A stretch of DNA of 64,000 nt, from positions 1 to 64,000 of the forward strand of contig NZ_MUHR01000011.1 of NCBI RefSeq assembly GCF_002105285.1. Reading direction: 5' to 3'. Shown here piece by piece: positions 1 to 10,295 of this stretch (the first letter of the stretch is position 1; every line of letters starts with the position of its first letter). The translations under genes and the position numbers were made by a program. The DNA is from Planktotalea arctica (GTDB lineage Bacteria > Pseudomonadota > Alphaproteobacteria > Rhodobacterales > Rhodobacteraceae). The notes beneath the pieces are model-generated. The model saw only the letters and a program-made list of their open reading frames with translations. It was not told the origin of the DNA and searched no databases.

Positions 1-441
1 GGAATTAGTGAAACCCGCACGGCCCAATTCCCACTGATGCCGCTATGTTAATGGAGGATCATATCAACCGATGCGGCAGCCGTTATTTCGAGACCAGGCT
101 ACATACGATAGTTGACGCGACAAAGCTGCACGACGGAGAACAACAAATCCGATCCAAGATGCCATTCCACCGAAGCCATTCGAGTAAGAAGCAGTCATCA
201 GTGCAGAGACAGCGAAACCCCGCTTTGTCCCGCTTAGCAGACATCCATGCGCCCCGCAGCGAGCGTCCGCTTTGAGGTTTACTGCCTGCCAAAAAGGACC
301 GTTTGTTGAATGGTATATTTTCTGGGGCAATTTCACGCATAACCGCTGATACGTCATCTCCCTCTAATTCACCAAAAAACGGGTAAGGGGTGATATGCTC
401 GGCGCTCGAATTGGTTCATCAACCGAGTAAAAACGGCAAAC
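1..441. other. Unassigned stretch without a recognisable gene
   Basis: Several overlapping short open frames exist on both strands here, but none has a convincing start with a ribosome binding site, a recognisable motif or a family resemblance. No tRNA-like fold or strong terminator is visible. It may be degenerate sequence. I assign nothing. Confidence 0.5.
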
Positions 442-618
442 CTACTTCTTGTCCCGCGCGTCTTTTTCGTCCTTGGTCAGCGTCTGACCCCAAACATTCT
501 TGGAAATTCCAAGCTCGGGTTTCATCGGCTTGGTCTTGCCCTTTTTCACAGCGCCACCCTTATTCAGGAATTCCTGAATAAGGGCGTCTTCCGTGGTCGA
601 TTTCGGAACTTGTTTCAT
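442..618 (-). CDS. Small conserved-type hypothetical protein, 58 aa, downstream of gyrA
   Basis: An uninterrupted frame of 58 codons begins at ATG 618 (MKQVPKSTTEDALIQEFLNK) and stops at 442. It starts only 9 bases after the gyrA stop codon on the same strand, so it is probably cotranscribed with gyrA. The product is small, very lysine-rich and hydrophilic, with no signal peptide or membrane segment; it ends in a charged KDEKDARDKK tail. I infer a small basic cytosolic protein and do not recognise a function. A perfect 28-base inverted repeat lies inside the coding sequence at 557-584 (see findings). The frame is short, so coding status rests on its start context, its tidy placement and its lysine-rich low-complexity style typical of real small proteins. 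Confidence 0.6.
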   Translation of the reverse strand: MKQVPKSTTEDALIQEFLNKGGAVKKGKTKPMKPELGISKNVWGQTLTKDEKDARDKK

Positions 619-627
619 CGCAATCCC

Positions 628-3381
628 CTAGCTCTCTTCGGTTTCAGCGTCCTCGACATCATCGCCCTGATCCGCGATCCATGCGACTGACACGACGCTT
701 TCGTTCTTGCCGGTATTGAACACTTTCACACCGCCAGCCGAGCGTGAGCGGAAGGAAATCCCCTCGACGGGCACGCGGATCGACTGGCCCTTGGAGGTGG
801 CGAGCATGATCTGATCGTCCAGCTCTACAGGGAAGCTGGCCACGACGTCGCCACCGCGCATCGCCTTGTCCATCGCCGTGACGCCCATGCCGCCGCGACC
901 GCGCAGGGGGTAGTCGTGCGAGGAGGACAGCTTGCCCGCGCCTGCGCTCGTGATGGTCAGGATCAGGTTCTCGACCGCCGACATTTCCGCATAGCGTTCT
1001 TGCGATATCTGTGTGTTGGCATCGCCTTCCTCTTCCTCGGGCAGCTCTGCATCATCGGCAAGGCCCGCCATGGCGCGGCGCATCTTGAGGTAGGCTGCGC
1101 GCTCGTCCGAGGTGGCATCGAAGTGGCGGATAACCGACATCGACACGACCTTGTCATCGCCCTGCAAACGGATGCCGCGCACACCGACAGATGCGCGCGA
1201 GTTGAAGACGCGCACGTCCGTTGCACGGAACCGGATCGCGCGGCCGGAGTTGGTCACCAGCATGACATCATCGTCATTGCTGGCGATGCGCGCGTTGATC
1301 AAGGTGGTTTCGGCGTGATCATCCTCGAATTTCATTGCGATCTTGCCGTTGCGCATGACGTTGGTGAAATCGGACAGCTTGTTGCGCCGCACCGTGCCTG
1401 CGGAGGTGGCGAAGACAACCTGTAGATCGTCCCACTCGTCCTCGTCGCGGTCCACCGGCATGATCGCTGCAATGGAAACGCCCGTTGGGATTGGCAGGAT
1501 GTTGATGATCGCCTTGCCCTTGGCGGTGCGCCCGCCGAGCGGCAAGCGCCATGTCTTGAGCTTGTAGCTCATCCCGTCGGTGGTGAAGAACAAAAGCTGC
1601 GTGTGGGTGTTGGCCACGAAGAGCGTCGTGATGACGTCCTCGTCTTTGGTCTGCATGCCAGCGACACCCTTGCCGCCACGGCGCTGCGCGCGGAAATCTG
1701 CAAGGGGCGTGCGTTTGATGTAGCCGCCCGAGGTGATGGTGACGACCATGTCCTCGCGCTCGATCAGGTCCTCGTCTTCCATATCGCCGGACCAGTCGAC
1801 AATTTCGGTGCGGCGCGGCACGGCGAATTTCTCGCGTACTTCTTTCAACTCGTCGCGGATAATTTCCATGATCCGTTCGCGCGATCCAAGTATTTCCAAG
1901 TATTCTCTGATCTTTGCGGCAAGTTCTTTAAGTTCATCCGTTACTTCCTTGACGCCAATTTGTGTCAGGCGTTGCAGACGCAGATCAAGAATGGCGCGCG
2001 CTTGCGTTTCGGACAGGTTATAGGTGCCATCGTCATTCATCTTGTGGGTCGGATCATCAATCAGATTGATGTATTCGGCGATCTCCATCGCGGGCCAGCG
2101 GCGTGTCATCAGCTTTTGACGCGCTTCGGCTGCGTCCGCAGAGGAGCGGATGGTGGCGACCACTTCGTCCACATTGGTAACCGCGACCGCGAGGCCACAG
2201 AGAATATGGCTGCGCTCGCGGGCTTTGCGCAGCTCGAAAGCGGTGCGGCGCGCTACAACATCCTCTCGGAAGTCTATGAAACTGCTCAAGAAACGCAAAA
2301 GCGTGAGCGTCTCGGGGCGACCACCGTTCAACGCCAGCATGTTGCAGCCAAAGTAGGTCTGCATGGGCGTGAAGCGGAACAACTGGTTCAGCACGACCTC
2401 TGCCGTGGCATCGCGTTTCAGCTCGACCACGACGCGCACGCCGTTTCGATCGCTTTCGTCCTGCACGTGGGCGACGCCTTCGATCTTTTTCTCGCGCACT
2501 TGCTCTGCGATCTTTTCGATCATCGACGCCTTGTTCACCTGATAGGGAATTTCATCGACGATGATCGCATAGCGGTCTTTGCGGATTTCCTCGACGCGGG
2601 TCTTGGCACGGATCACGACAGAACCGCGCCCCTCAAGATAGGCTTTGCGCGCACCGCTGCGGCCCAGCATGATCGCCCCTGTGGGGAAGTCGGGACCGGG
2701 TACATATTCAATCAATTCCTCACTGGTGAGGTCGGGATTGTCGATCAGTGCAAGGGTCGCCGTGACCACTTCGCCAAGGTTATGGGGCGGGATGTTTGTG
2801 GCCATGCCGACGGCAATACCGCCTGCGCCATTGACCAGCATGTTAGGATAGCGCGCCGGCAATACTGTCGGTTCGCGATCTTTTCCATCGTAATTGTCCT
2901 GAAAATCCACCGTATCCTTGTCAATATCGGACAACAGATAGGCGGCAGGCTTGTCCATGCGTACTTCGGTATAGCGCATGGCGGCTGCGTTATCACCGTC
3001 CATGGAGCCAAAGTTGCCTTGCCCGTCAAGCAGGGGCAGCGACATGGAGAAATCCTGCGCCATGCGCACCAGAGCATCATAGATAGCGCTATCGCCATGG
3101 GGGTGATATTTACCCATGACGTCGCCAACAGCGCGCGCTGATTTACGGTAGCTTTTGTCGTGGGTATTTCCGGCTTCGTGCATCGCATACATGATGCGGC
3201 GGTGGACGGGTTTCAGACCATCGCGCAGGTCGGGAATCGCACGGCTGACGATGACCGACATGGCATAATCAAGGTAAGAGGTCTTCATCTCTTGGGTGAT
3301 CGAGATGGAGGGGCCCGTGTAGGCCGATACCGGAGCTTGATTTTCGTCTTCGTTTTCAGGGGTTTCTGGGGTGTCGTTCAC
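628..3381 (-). CDS. gyrA: DNA gyrase subunit A
   Basis: GyrA is the breakage-reunion subunit of gyrase, which introduces negative supercoils with GyrB in an A2B2 complex. The 917-residue protein has the N-terminal winged-helix and tower region with the motif [10 protein letters not shown] near residue 53, the catalytic tyrosine at about 137 (AAMRYTEVR), and a C-terminal beta-pinwheel that opens with the GyrA box QRRGGKG, which separates it from ParC. The quinolone-resistance region reads HGDSAIYD (Ser98 and Asp102, equivalent to E. coli Ser83 and Asp87), the susceptible wild-type form. A roughly 20-residue acidic N-terminal extension and an acidic tail are present. Length is slightly above the E. 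coli protein because of insertions in the C-terminal domain, which is common in alphaproteobacteria. Confidence 0.98.
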   Translation of the reverse strand: MNDTPETPENEDENQAPVSAYTGPSISITQEMKTSYLDYAMSVIVSRAIPDLRDGLKPVHRRIMYAMHEAGNTHDKSYRKSARAVGDVMGKYHPHGDSAIYDALVRMAQDFSMSLPLLDGQGNFGSMDGDNAAAMRYTEVRMDKPAAYLLSDIDKDTVDFQDNYDGKDREPTVLPARYPNMLVNGAGGIAVGMATNIPPHNLGEVVTATLALIDNPDLTSEELIEYVPGPDFPTGAIMLGRSGARKAYLEGRGSVVIRAKTRVEEIRKDRYAIIVDEIPYQVNKASMIEKIAEQVREKKIEGVAHVQDESDRNGVRVVVELKRDATAEVVLNQLFRFTPMQTYFGCNMLALNGGRPETLTLLRFLSSFIDFREDVVARRTAFELRKARERSHILCGLAVAVTNVDEVVATIRSSADAAEARQKLMTRRWPAMEIAEYINLIDDPTHKMNDDGTYNLSETQARAILDLRLQRLTQIGVKEVTDELKELAAKIREYLEILGSRERIMEIIRDELKEVREKFAVPRRTEIVDWSGDMEDEDLIEREDMVVTITSGGYIKRTPLADFRAQRRGGKGVAGMQTKDEDVITTLFVANTHTQLLFFTTDGMSYKLKTWRLPLGGRTAKGKAIINILPIPTGVSIAAIMPVDRDEDEWDDLQVVFATSAGTVRRNKLSDFTNVMRNGKIAMKFEDDHAETTLINARIASNDDDVMLVTNSGRAIRFRATDVRVFNSRASVGVRGIRLQGDDKVVSMSVIRHFDATSDERAAYLKMRRAMAGLADDAELPEEEEGDANTQISQERYAEMSAVENLILTITSAGAGKLSSSHDYPLRGRGGMGVTAMDKAMRGGDVVASFPVELDDQIMLATSKGQSIRVPVEGISFRSRSAGGVKVFNTGKNESVVSVAWIADQGDDVEDAETEES

Positions 3382-3511
3382 GTGAACTATCCTGCCTTAT
3401 CACCGCGCACGCACTTTGGGCGAGCCGCTATATTTTGTTAGCTCGAATGTAGCAGAAACATTATGTAGGGTGCAATGGCAAGCGCCGCTAAAAACGCGGC
3501 GCAGGGCGCGA

Positions 3512-4075
3512 TTAGCTCTCGAACATGCGTGAATACTTGGTGCCCTCGATTGTCGCGCCAAGGCGAATGCCGGCTTGACCAAAAACGATGCCCACCACGG
3601 GCGACATCGCCGTCGCGGTATTCGTGCTAAGAGATTCGCCGTCCCCGAGGAAGGTGGCGTCCACATCTGCGCCAGCGGCCCAGCCATCGCTCTCGCGGAA
3701 ATCACGCAACGAATCTTCGGTCATGAAGAACAGCACATGGGCGTATTGATTTGCGCCGATCTGAATGCCGAAATTCGCTTTTGTCGCGGTAAAGTAATCC
3801 ACCGTGCTGCCGCCAATCCGAAGTGCACCGCGCCCGAAACCGCCGCCAAAACCAAACCCCGCTTCAGTAATGAGCGGCATGACCAACATGCCCGAAGAGC
3901 GGGCTGCGATTGCGCGTGTTCTAGGAAATTCGGCGTACATCTGTGCCAGCGTGGCATCGACGCGGCCTTCGATGCGATCCACGCTGGAATTGGTGCGTCG
4001 ATTGTCGCAAGCGCCAAGGAAAAAGGCACCGGCCAGTCCGGAAAGCGCAAATGCGCGGCGCGAGAAATTCGTCAT
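3512..4075 (-). CDS. SYLF/Ysc84-domain lipoprotein
   Basis: The 187-residue protein starts with a twin-arginine-like then hydrophobic signal (SRRAFALSGLAGAFFLGAC) that contains a lipobox, so Cys23 is the likely lipidated residue. The rest matches the SYLF (Ysc84-like) lipid-binding domain: a glycine-rich block GFGFGGGFGRGALR and a second part ending in GQAGIRLGATIEGTKYSR. SYLF proteins bind phosphoinositides in eukaryotes; in bacteria the role is not settled and the protein is predicted to sit on the periplasmic face of a membrane. It is transcribed alone, between gyrA and hemB on the same strand, with about 130 bases on each side. The family call is firm; the function is open. Confidence 0.85.
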   Translation of the reverse strand: MTNFSRRAFALSGLAGAFFLGACDNRRTNSSVDRIEGRVDATLAQMYAEFPRTRAIAARSSGMLVMPLITEAGFGFGGGFGRGALRIGGSTVDYFTATKANFGIQIGANQYAHVLFFMTEDSLRDFRESDGWAAGADVDATFLGDGESLSTNTATAMSPVVGIVFGQAGIRLGATIEGTKYSRMFES

Positions 4076-4198
4076 GGGGTTACCTGCTCATAGCCTCAAC
4101 TGCCCAACTCTTATGGCTGGATGTGAACGTAGTTTATGCGAGGCGCGCATGGAAGTCATCCACGCGCGCTAGCCGCAAGCGGAGTTCAGCGCAAAATG

Positions 4199-5200
4199 TT
4201 ACCCATTTGCCAGAATTTGTGCGACGCGCGGTGCGAAATAGCTCAATATCCCGTCGCAGCCCGCGCGTTTGAAGCACATCAGGCTTTCCATCATCACGCG
4301 CTCGCCGTCGATCCAGCCGTTCTGCGCCGCCGCCTCGATCATCGCGTATTCGCCGCTCACTTGATAGGCATAGGTGGGCACGCCGAATTCGGTTTTGACG
4401 CGCCCGCAAATATCAAGGTAGGGCATGCCGGGTTTCACCATGACCATATCCGCGCCCTCGGACAGGTCGCGCTGGATCAGGCGCATTGCTTCGTCCGAAT
4501 TGGCAGGGTTCATCTGGTAGGTTTTCTTGTCGCCCTGCAAGGCACCGGACGCTCCGACCGCGTCGCGAAACGGGCCGTAATAGCTTGAGGCGTATTTAGC
4601 CGCGTAACTCAAGATCATCACGTTGTGGTGGCCCGCACTTTCCAGCGCGCCGCGCATCGCGCCAATGCGCCCGTCCATCATATCGGACGGCCCGATGATA
4701 TCTGCGCCGGACTCGGCCTGCGCGAGGGTCATTTTAACCAGCGCCTCTACGGTGCGGTCATTGACGATCTCGCCATGTTCGACAAAACCGTCATGTCCGT
4801 TGCTATTATAAGGATCTAGCGCGACGTCCGTCATCACAGCAATATCGGGCACAGCGTCCTTTATCGCGCGTGTAGCGCGGTTGCTCAGGTTGTCGGGGTT
4901 CCACGCCTCAGCACAATCTTCGGTTTTGAGGCTTTCGTCGGTATAGGGAAACAGGCAAACCGCTGGAATTCCAAGGCTATGCGCCTGTTTCGCAGCCTCT
5001 ACGATCTTATCGACGGAGCGGCGCATGACGCCGGGCATAGAACTCACAGGCTCTTCGACCCCTTTGCCATCGCGCACGAAAAGTGGCCAGATCAGATCGG
5101 CCGGGCTAAGCGTGTTCTCCTGCGTCAGCGCGCGCAGTGCAGGGGTGCGGCGCGCGCGGCGAAAGCGGGCAGCGGGGAAGGGGGCGACGGTTCGGGTCAT
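4199..5200 (-). CDS. hemB: Delta-aminolevulinic acid dehydratase (porphobilinogen synthase)
   Basis: HemB condenses two 5-aminolevulinate molecules to porphobilinogen, the second common step of haem and bacteriochlorophyll synthesis. The 333-residue protein contains both active-site lysine regions (SYAAKYASSYYGP and MVMVKPGMPYLD, the latter bearing the Schiff-base lysine). At the metal site the usual zinc cysteines are replaced by aspartate or alanine (DVALDPYNSNGHDG), the pattern of the Mg-dependent class. I chose ATG 5200 because ATGAGG sits 7 bases upstream as a ribosome binding site; an ATG at 5212 is also in frame. The gene is monocistronic and diverges from the membrane-protein gene at 5332. 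Confidence 0.97.
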   Translation of the reverse strand: MTRTVAPFPAARFRRARRTPALRALTQENTLSPADLIWPLFVRDGKGVEEPVSSMPGVMRRSVDKIVEAAKQAHSLGIPAVCLFPYTDESLKTEDCAEAWNPDNLSNRATRAIKDAVPDIAVMTDVALDPYNSNGHDGFVEHGEIVNDRTVEALVKMTLAQAESGADIIGPSDMMDGRIGAMRGALESAGHHNVMILSYAAKYASSYYGPFRDAVGASGALQGDKKTYQMNPANSDEAMRLIQRDLSEGADMVMVKPGMPYLDICGRVKTEFGVPTYAYQVSGEYAMIEAAAQNGWIDGERVMMESLMCFKRAGCDGILSYFAPRVAQILANG

Positions 5201-5331
5201 GGGCGGCCTCATGGTCTATTTGTCTCGCTCCAGACCTGCCATGCACAGCGGCTCAGAACAAGGCTGGGAATTGCTACCAAGGCCAGTTATAGAACCCGCG
5301 ATAACTCTAGAGCTGTAATCGTGAGCCGAGC

Positions 5332-5859
5332 TTGGATCTGACCGACGCCCTTTTTGAACTGATCGACATGCGCTCGTTCTCGAACCTGTGGTTCTGGATC
5401 GCGCTTGCTGTGATGTGGTCGAGCGCCTCGCACTATGTTCTCGGGGTGCCGTATGATCTTGTGCTGCGCGCGCGCCGCTCTGGCGGCGAAGCGGTGAACG
5501 ACATGGAAGATCTGGTGCGCATCAACGTCAACCGGCTGCTCTATATCGGGCGCATGTCGGGTCTTTGGCTGGCGGGAATTACCTGTTTCATGCTCACAGG
5601 TCTTGGTCTGCTTGGTTTTATCTACTGGGTGGAATTTGCGCAGGCGCTATTTTTGTTGCTTGCGCCGATGACGGTTGTGGGGCTTCTCAGCCTCAATACC
5701 GCGCGGTTGATCCAGATCGAATCTGCCTCGGGGGACGCGCTGTACAAGCGTTTGTTCCGCCACAGGATCACCGTGCAACTTATTGGCATGGTGTCGATAT
5801 TCGTCACGGCCATGTGGGGCATGTACACCAATCTGGCGCTTGGTCCTCTGGGCATTTGA
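5332..5859 (+). CDS. Integral membrane protein upstream of mfd
   Basis: This 175-residue protein has about four hydrophobic segments (around residues 17-35, 72-98, 102-122 and 150-170) separated by a charged loop carrying RARRSGGEAVNDMEDLVR, so it is an inner-membrane protein. It begins with a TTG codon at 5332; the next in-frame ATG is at 5368 and would shorten the N terminus before the first membrane segment. Relatives in Rhodobacterales are often labelled component of SufBCD complex, but nothing in the sequence shows a link to Fe-S assembly and I would not rely on that name. It sits 21 bases before mfd and is probably cotranscribed with it. Confidence 0.75.
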   Translation: MDLTDALFELIDMRSFSNLWFWIALAVMWSSASHYVLGVPYDLVLRARRSGGEAVNDMEDLVRINVNRLLYIGRMSGLWLAGITCFMLTGLGLLGFIYWVEFAQALFLLLAPMTVVGLLSLNTARLIQIESASGDALYKRLFRHRITVQLIGMVSIFVTAMWGMYTNLALGPLGI

Positions 5860-5880
5860 CGTATTCGCCGCAAGGACCAT

Positions 5881-8800
5881 ATGCGCGTTATGACTGACAC
5901 ATCCAATATCACCGTTTCCGGTGCGCCCGAGGGCTTTGATGCGCAATTGATCCTGCGCGAAGTGGAGCGCAGCGGTGCGCCCGTGCTGCATGTTGCGCGC
6001 GACGACAAACGCATGGCGGCGATGCAGGACGCTTTGCGCTTTTTCGCCCCCGATATGCCTGTCGTGGTCTTTCCGGGCTGGGATTGCCTGCCCTATGATC
6101 GGGTTTCCCCGAACGCGGATATTTCGGCGACGCGCATGGCGACGTTGGCGGCGCTTGTACACGAGATGCCGAAGCGTTTCATTTTGCTCACGACCCTTGG
6201 CGCTGCGACGCAGCGTGTGCCTGCGCGCGCGGTCCTGCGCGAGGCGGCGTTCAGCGCGAGCGTCGGCGGGCGCGTCGATGAAAAAGCGCTGCGTAACTTC
6301 CTAGTGCGCATGGGTTTTGTGCAAAGCCCCACGGTGATGGAGCCGGGTGATTACGCGGTGCGCGGCGGTATCATCGACATTTTTCCGCCGGGCGAGCAGG
6401 GACCGATCCGCCTTGATCTGTTTGGCGATGTACTGGACGGCGCGCGCCGGTTTGATCCGGCAACGCAGCGCACGACAGAAAAGCTGGATGTGATCGAACT
6501 TGCGCCAGTGTCCGAGGTCATTCTGGACGAGGCGGCGATTACGCGGTTTCGTCAGAATTACCGCATCGAATTTGGCGCGGCTGGCACGGATGATCCTTTA
6601 TATGAAGCGGTGAGCGCGGGGCGCAAACACCAAGGCGTCGAGCATTGGATGCCGTTTTTTCACGAGCGGCTTGAGACCTTGTTCGACTACTTGCCAAACG
6701 CGACAATCACCTGCGACGACCAACTTACCGCCGCGCGCATAGCCCGCTGGGAAAGCGTCGCGGATCAATACGAGACGCGTAAGATTGCGATGAATGCCAA
6801 AAAGCGGATGGATTCGGTTTACAAGCCAGCTCCTGCGGGGCTGTTGTATCTGGACGAGGCGGCATGGGACAAAGCGGTTGCCGCGCATCGCGTAGTGAAA
6901 TTCAGCGCGCTGGCGCAAGCGGTCGGGCTTGGCGTTACCGATGCTTCGGGACGCATCGGGCGTAATTTTGCGCCAGAGCGTCAACAGGAAAGCATCAGCC
7001 TTTTCGGTGCGTTAGCCGCGCACATCAAAGCAAAGCTCGACACTGGCCCCGTGGTTATCGCCTCCTACTCCGAGGGTGCGCGCGAGCGCCTCACGGGGCT
7101 TATCGAGGACGAAGGTTTCGCCGAGACAATCGCCGTGCGCGATGCCAAAGGCGTGGGCAAACGTGGGCTGCATCTGGCGGTTTGGGCGTTGGAGCATGGC
7201 TTTGAGACGCCCGATCTGACGGTGATTTCCGAGCAGGATGTGCTTGGAGACCGTCTGATCCGCTCCGCCAAGAAGCGCCGCAAGGCAGAGAACTTTCTGA
7301 CCGAAACACAGAGCCTCAATCCCGGTGATTTGGTGGTGCATGTGGATCACGGCATCGGGCGCTATCAGGGGCTTGAGGTGATCACGGCGGCGGGCGCGGC
7401 GCATGAGTGCATTTTGCTCGACTATGCAGAAAACGCGCGGCTTTATCTGCCGGTCGAGAACATCGAACTATTGAGCAAATACGGCCATGAAGAGGGTCTT
7501 TTGGACCGTCTTGGTGGCGGCGCGTGGCAGGCGAAAAAGGCCAAGCTAAAAGAGCGTATTCGCGAGATGGCGGACAAACTGATCCGCGTCGCCGCCGAGC
7601 GCGCTTTGCGCCGTGCGCCCATAATGGAGCCGCCGCCGGGCATGTGGGACGCGTTTTCCGCGCGCTTCCCGTATCAGGAAACCGACGACCAACTTGGCGC
7701 GATTGGCGATGTTCTGGCTGATATGGGATCGGGTCAACCGATGGATCGATTGATTTGCGGCGATGTGGGGTTCGGTAAGACCGAAGTCGCCATGCGCGCC
7801 GCCTTTATCGCGGCCATGTCCGGTGTGCAGGTTGCGATCATCGCGCCCACAACCTTGCTGGCGCGTCAGCACTACAAGAGTTTCGCCGAGCGTTTTCGCG
7901 GCTTTCCTATCGAAGTGCGCCCCTTGTCGCGGTTTGTCTCAAGCAAAGACGCCGAGGCAACCCGCAAGGACATGGCCTCCGGTGCGGTGGATATTGTGGT
8001 GGGCACCCATGCGCTTCTGGCCAAAAACACCAAGTTCAACAACCTTGGTCTGCTGATCATTGATGAAGAGCAGCATTTCGGTGTCGGGCATAAAGAGCGC
8101 TTGAAGCAGATGCGCACTGATATTCATGTGCTTACGCTGACGGCGACGCCGATCCCGCGCACCTTGCAATTGTCCCTATCAGGCGTGCGTGATTTGTCGA
8201 TCATCGGCACGCCCCCCGTGGATCGCCTTGCCATTCGCACTTATGTCAGTGAATTTGACGCCGTGACCCTGCGCGAGGCGCTTTTACGCGAGCATTATCG
8301 CGGGGGGCAGTCTTTCTATGTGGTGCCGCGCATTTCGGACCTGCCGGAGATCGAGGCGTTCCTGACAGAGCAATTGCCCGAGCTTACATACATGGTCGCG
8401 CATGGCCAGATGGCGGCGGGTGAGCTTGATGATCGCATGAACGCCTTTTATGATGGCAAATACGATGTGCTTTTGGCGACAACGATTGTTGAATCCGGCC
8501 TTGATATTCCCACGGCGAACACGATGGTGGTGCACCGCGCCGATATGTTCGGCCTTGCGCAGCTCTATCAAATTCGTGGACGTGTGGGGCGCTCGAAGAC
8601 CCGCGCTTATGCGTATTTGACGACGAAACCGCGCGCGAAACTAACGTCGACGGCCGAGAAACGCCTGCGGGTTCTGGGGTCATTGGACACGCTGGGGGCT
8701 GGTTTCACCCTTGCCTCGCAAGACCTCGACATTCGCGGTGCGGGCAATTTGCTGGGCGAAGAGCAATCGGGACAAATGCGCGATGTGGGCTATGAACTTT

Positions 8801-9342
8801 ATCAGTCCATGCTCGAGGACGCGATTGCCAAGATCCGCTCTGGCGAGATGGATGGCCTTTCGGTGAATGACGATCAATGGGCACCGCAGATTAATCTGGG
8901 CGTGCCTGTGCTTATTCCCGAGACCTTCGTGCCTGATCTGGATGTGCGTTTGGGGCTGTATCGACGTTTGTCATCGCTGACGACAAAAGTGGAGCTGGAG
9001 GGGTTTGCTGCCGAGCTGATCGACCGTTTCGGCAAATTGCCGAAAGAGGTGAACACGCTGATGTTGGTCGTGCGCATCAAGGCCATGTGCAAGAAGGCGG
9101 GAATTTCCAAGCTGGACGGCGGGCCAAAGGGCGTCACAGTGCAGTTTCACAACGACAAATATGCTTCGCCCGAGGGGCTTGTGTCGTTCATTCAGAGCCA
9201 GAAGGGCCAAGCAAAAGTGCGCGACAACAAGATTGTGGTGCTGCGTGACTGGGGGACGGATGTGGATAAGATCAAAGGCGCGTTTTCGATCGCGCGTGAT
9301 CTGGCCGAACATGCTGGTGCGATTAAACGCAGGGCGGTATAG
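5881..9342 (+). CDS. mfd: Transcription-repair coupling factor
   Basis: Mfd removes RNA polymerase stalled at DNA lesions and recruits UvrA. The 1153-residue protein shows the full domain order: a UvrB-like N-terminal module (to about 400), the RNA-polymerase interaction domain beginning at [19 protein letters not shown] near 480, then a superfamily 2 helicase core with Walker [12 protein letters not shown], Walker B box DEEQ and motif [12 protein letters not shown], the translocation motif region, and a C-terminal TRCF domain. ATG 5881 follows AAGGA by 4 bases; an in-frame ATG at 5890 is an alternative with longer spacing. Length is typical. Confidence 0.98.
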   Translation: MRVMTDTSNITVSGAPEGFDAQLILREVERSGAPVLHVARDDKRMAAMQDALRFFAPDMPVVVFPGWDCLPYDRVSPNADISATRMATLAALVHEMPKRFILLTTLGAATQRVPARAVLREAAFSASVGGRVDEKALRNFLVRMGFVQSPTVMEPGDYAVRGGIIDIFPPGEQGPIRLDLFGDVLDGARRFDPATQRTTEKLDVIELAPVSEVILDEAAITRFRQNYRIEFGAAGTDDPLYEAVSAGRKHQGVEHWMPFFHERLETLFDYLPNATITCDDQLTAARIARWESVADQYETRKIAMNAKKRMDSVYKPAPAGLLYLDEAAWDKAVAAHRVVKFSALAQAVGLGVTDASGRIGRNFAPERQQESISLFGALAAHIKAKLDTGPVVIASYSEGARERLTGLIEDEGFAETIAVRDAKGVGKRGLHLAVWALEHGFETPDLTVISEQDVLGDRLIRSAKKRRKAENFLTETQSLNPGDLVVHVDHGIGRYQGLEVITAAGAAHECILLDYAENARLYLPVENIELLSKYGHEEGLLDRLGGGAWQAKKAKLKERIREMADKLIRVAAERALRRAPIMEPPPGMWDAFSARFPYQETDDQLGAIGDVLADMGSGQPMDRLICGDVGFGKTEVAMRAAFIAAMSGVQVAIIAPTTLLARQHYKSFAERFRGFPIEVRPLSRFVSSKDAEATRKDMASGAVDIVVGTHALLAKNTKFNNLGLLIIDEEQHFGVGHKERLKQMRTDIHVLTLTATPIPRTLQLSLSGVRDLSIIGTPPVDRLAIRTYVSEFDAVTLREALLREHYRGGQSFYVVPRISDLPEIEAFLTEQLPELTYMVAHGQMAAGELDDRMNAFYDGKYDVLLATTIVESGLDIPTANTMVVHRADMFGLAQLYQIRGRVGRSKTRAYAYLTTKPRAKLTSTAEKRLRVLGSLDTLGAGFTLASQDLDIRGAGNLLGEEQSGQMRDVGYELYQSMLEDAIAKIRSGEMDGLSVNDDQWAPQINLGVPVLIPETFVPDLDVRLGLYRRLSSLTTKVELEGFAAELIDRFGKLPKEVNTLMLVVRIKAMCKKAGISKLDGGPKGVTVQFHNDKYASPEGLVSFIQSQKGQAKVRDNKIVVLRDWGTDVDKIKGAFSIARDLAEHAGAIKRRAV

Positions 9343-9388
9343 CAAATTCGGACCGGTTTTGTCGGACCGGCTTTGCCTGTCCGATCCG

Positions 9389-9440
9389 CTGGGGGAGCGC
9401 GGCTCCCCCAGACCCCCTACGAGGTATTTTCGACCGAAGA
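9389..9440 (+). repeat. Intergenic hairpin element, copy 1
   Basis: A perfect 10-bp stem (CTGGGGGAGC / GCTCCCCCAG, 9389-9398 with 9402-9411) is followed by a short tail containing GAGGTATTTTCGACCGAAGAAG. The same plan, GC-rich hairpin then TCCCC or similar, then (A/G)GTATTT and an AGAAG-like tail, recurs at 47452, 50832 and 63052. Here it lies between the convergent ends of mfd and the HD hydrolase gene, where it could terminate both. Confidence 0.7.
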
Positions 9441-9452
9441 AGGGTTTAAGGC

Positions 9453-10031
9453 TTAGCGTCTGGCGAACCAGTCTTCGATCTTGGGTTTGAGCCAGTCCCA
9501 AAGCGTCGGCGCACCGCGCGCGATTTTGGAGCCGACGCGGGCCTCGATCGTCCCGAAGCTTACCTTGTAGTCGCTCCAAGAGCCACCGTTTGACATAAGG
9601 TTCTGATTGGGCGGTTGGAAGCGGTCGAGGGATTTGGCGAAAATGGCGTCCGGCGTTGCTGCGGCTTCAAACTCTTCCCAGAGCGCCCGCAGGTCTCGCG
9701 ATTGATCTGTTGGGAGCAGACCGTAAATGCGATCTGCGGCCTTGGCTTCATCTGCTTCCATCAAGGCAATGTCGTGATCGCCAAAAATGGGCGCATCTCC
9801 TGCGTCGATTTCCACGAGATCGTGCAGCAAAAGCATTTTTATCACGCGATTGATATCAACGCCCACAGGCGCATGTTCACCCAAGATCAGCGCGTAGAGC
9901 GCGATATGCCAACTGTGCTCGCCCGAGTTTTCATGGCGCGATCCATCGCAGAGCGTAGTCGCGCGGATCACTGATTTCAGCTTGTCCGCCTCGTTCAGGA
10001 AGGCCATTTGCGCATTGAGGCGTGCGCTCAT
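9453..10031 (-). CDS. HD-domain metal-dependent phosphohydrolase (YfbR-like)
   Basis: The 192-residue protein has the HD signature in order: His in GEHSWHIALYA near residue 38, the HD pair in MLLLHDLVEIDAGD near 70, and a downstream acidic cluster EEFEAAA. This is the layout of the HD_3 group that includes 5'-deoxynucleotidase YfbR, so hydrolysis of a nucleoside monophosphate in the cytosol is likely but substrate cannot be read from sequence. Its start overlaps the stop of the next gene upstream (10028-10031, ATGA), indicating translational coupling in a two- or three-gene unit on this strand. Confidence 0.85.
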   Translation of the reverse strand: MSARLNAQMAFLNEADKLKSVIRATTLCDGSRHENSGEHSWHIALYALILGEHAPVGVDINRVIKMLLLHDLVEIDAGDAPIFGDHDIALMEADEAKAADRIYGLLPTDQSRDLRALWEEFEAAATPDAIFAKSLDRFQPPNQNLMSNGGSWSDYKVSFGTIEARVGSKIARGAPTLWDWLKPKIEDWFARR

Positions 10032-10282
10032 TCGGGCGACGTATCTGCGGCCGCGTCCAGACGCGCCGCAGCGCGGTCGATCCGCTCGTTGAGCATTTTG
10101 CGCCCCCGGTCGAGCGCCATGCGTACACGTGCTGCGGTCATGAAGGCTTCCTCGGCCGTGGTCGAGGAACTGGCGAGCAAGTTGCCTATATCGACCACCA
10201 GCTCTTCGTCGCCAAGCGCGTTCGCCGCTTCGATAGCGTCACGGGCCAGATCATCGGCCAGCTTGTCGATAATCGCGCTCAT
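10028..10282 (-). CDS. Small helical hypothetical protein, 84 aa
   Basis: An 84-residue acidic, alanine-rich protein predicted to be almost entirely alpha-helical, without signal peptide or membrane segment. It overlaps the HD hydrolase gene by four bases and follows the alpha/beta hydrolase gene by 13 bases, so all three probably form one transcript. I recognise no named family. Translation coupling with the HD protein suggests a shared role or a partner, which is inference only. Confidence 0.7.
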   Translation of the reverse strand: MSAIIDKLADDLARDAIEAANALGDEELVVDIGNLLASSSTTAEEAFMTAARVRMALDRGRKMLNERIDRAAARLDAAADTSPE

Positions 10283-10295
10283 GGCAACGCCTCCT

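Noticed and set aside
1603-3141. 512-codon open frame antisense to gyrA
   Set aside because: No start context or known motif; gyrA on the other strand is certain.
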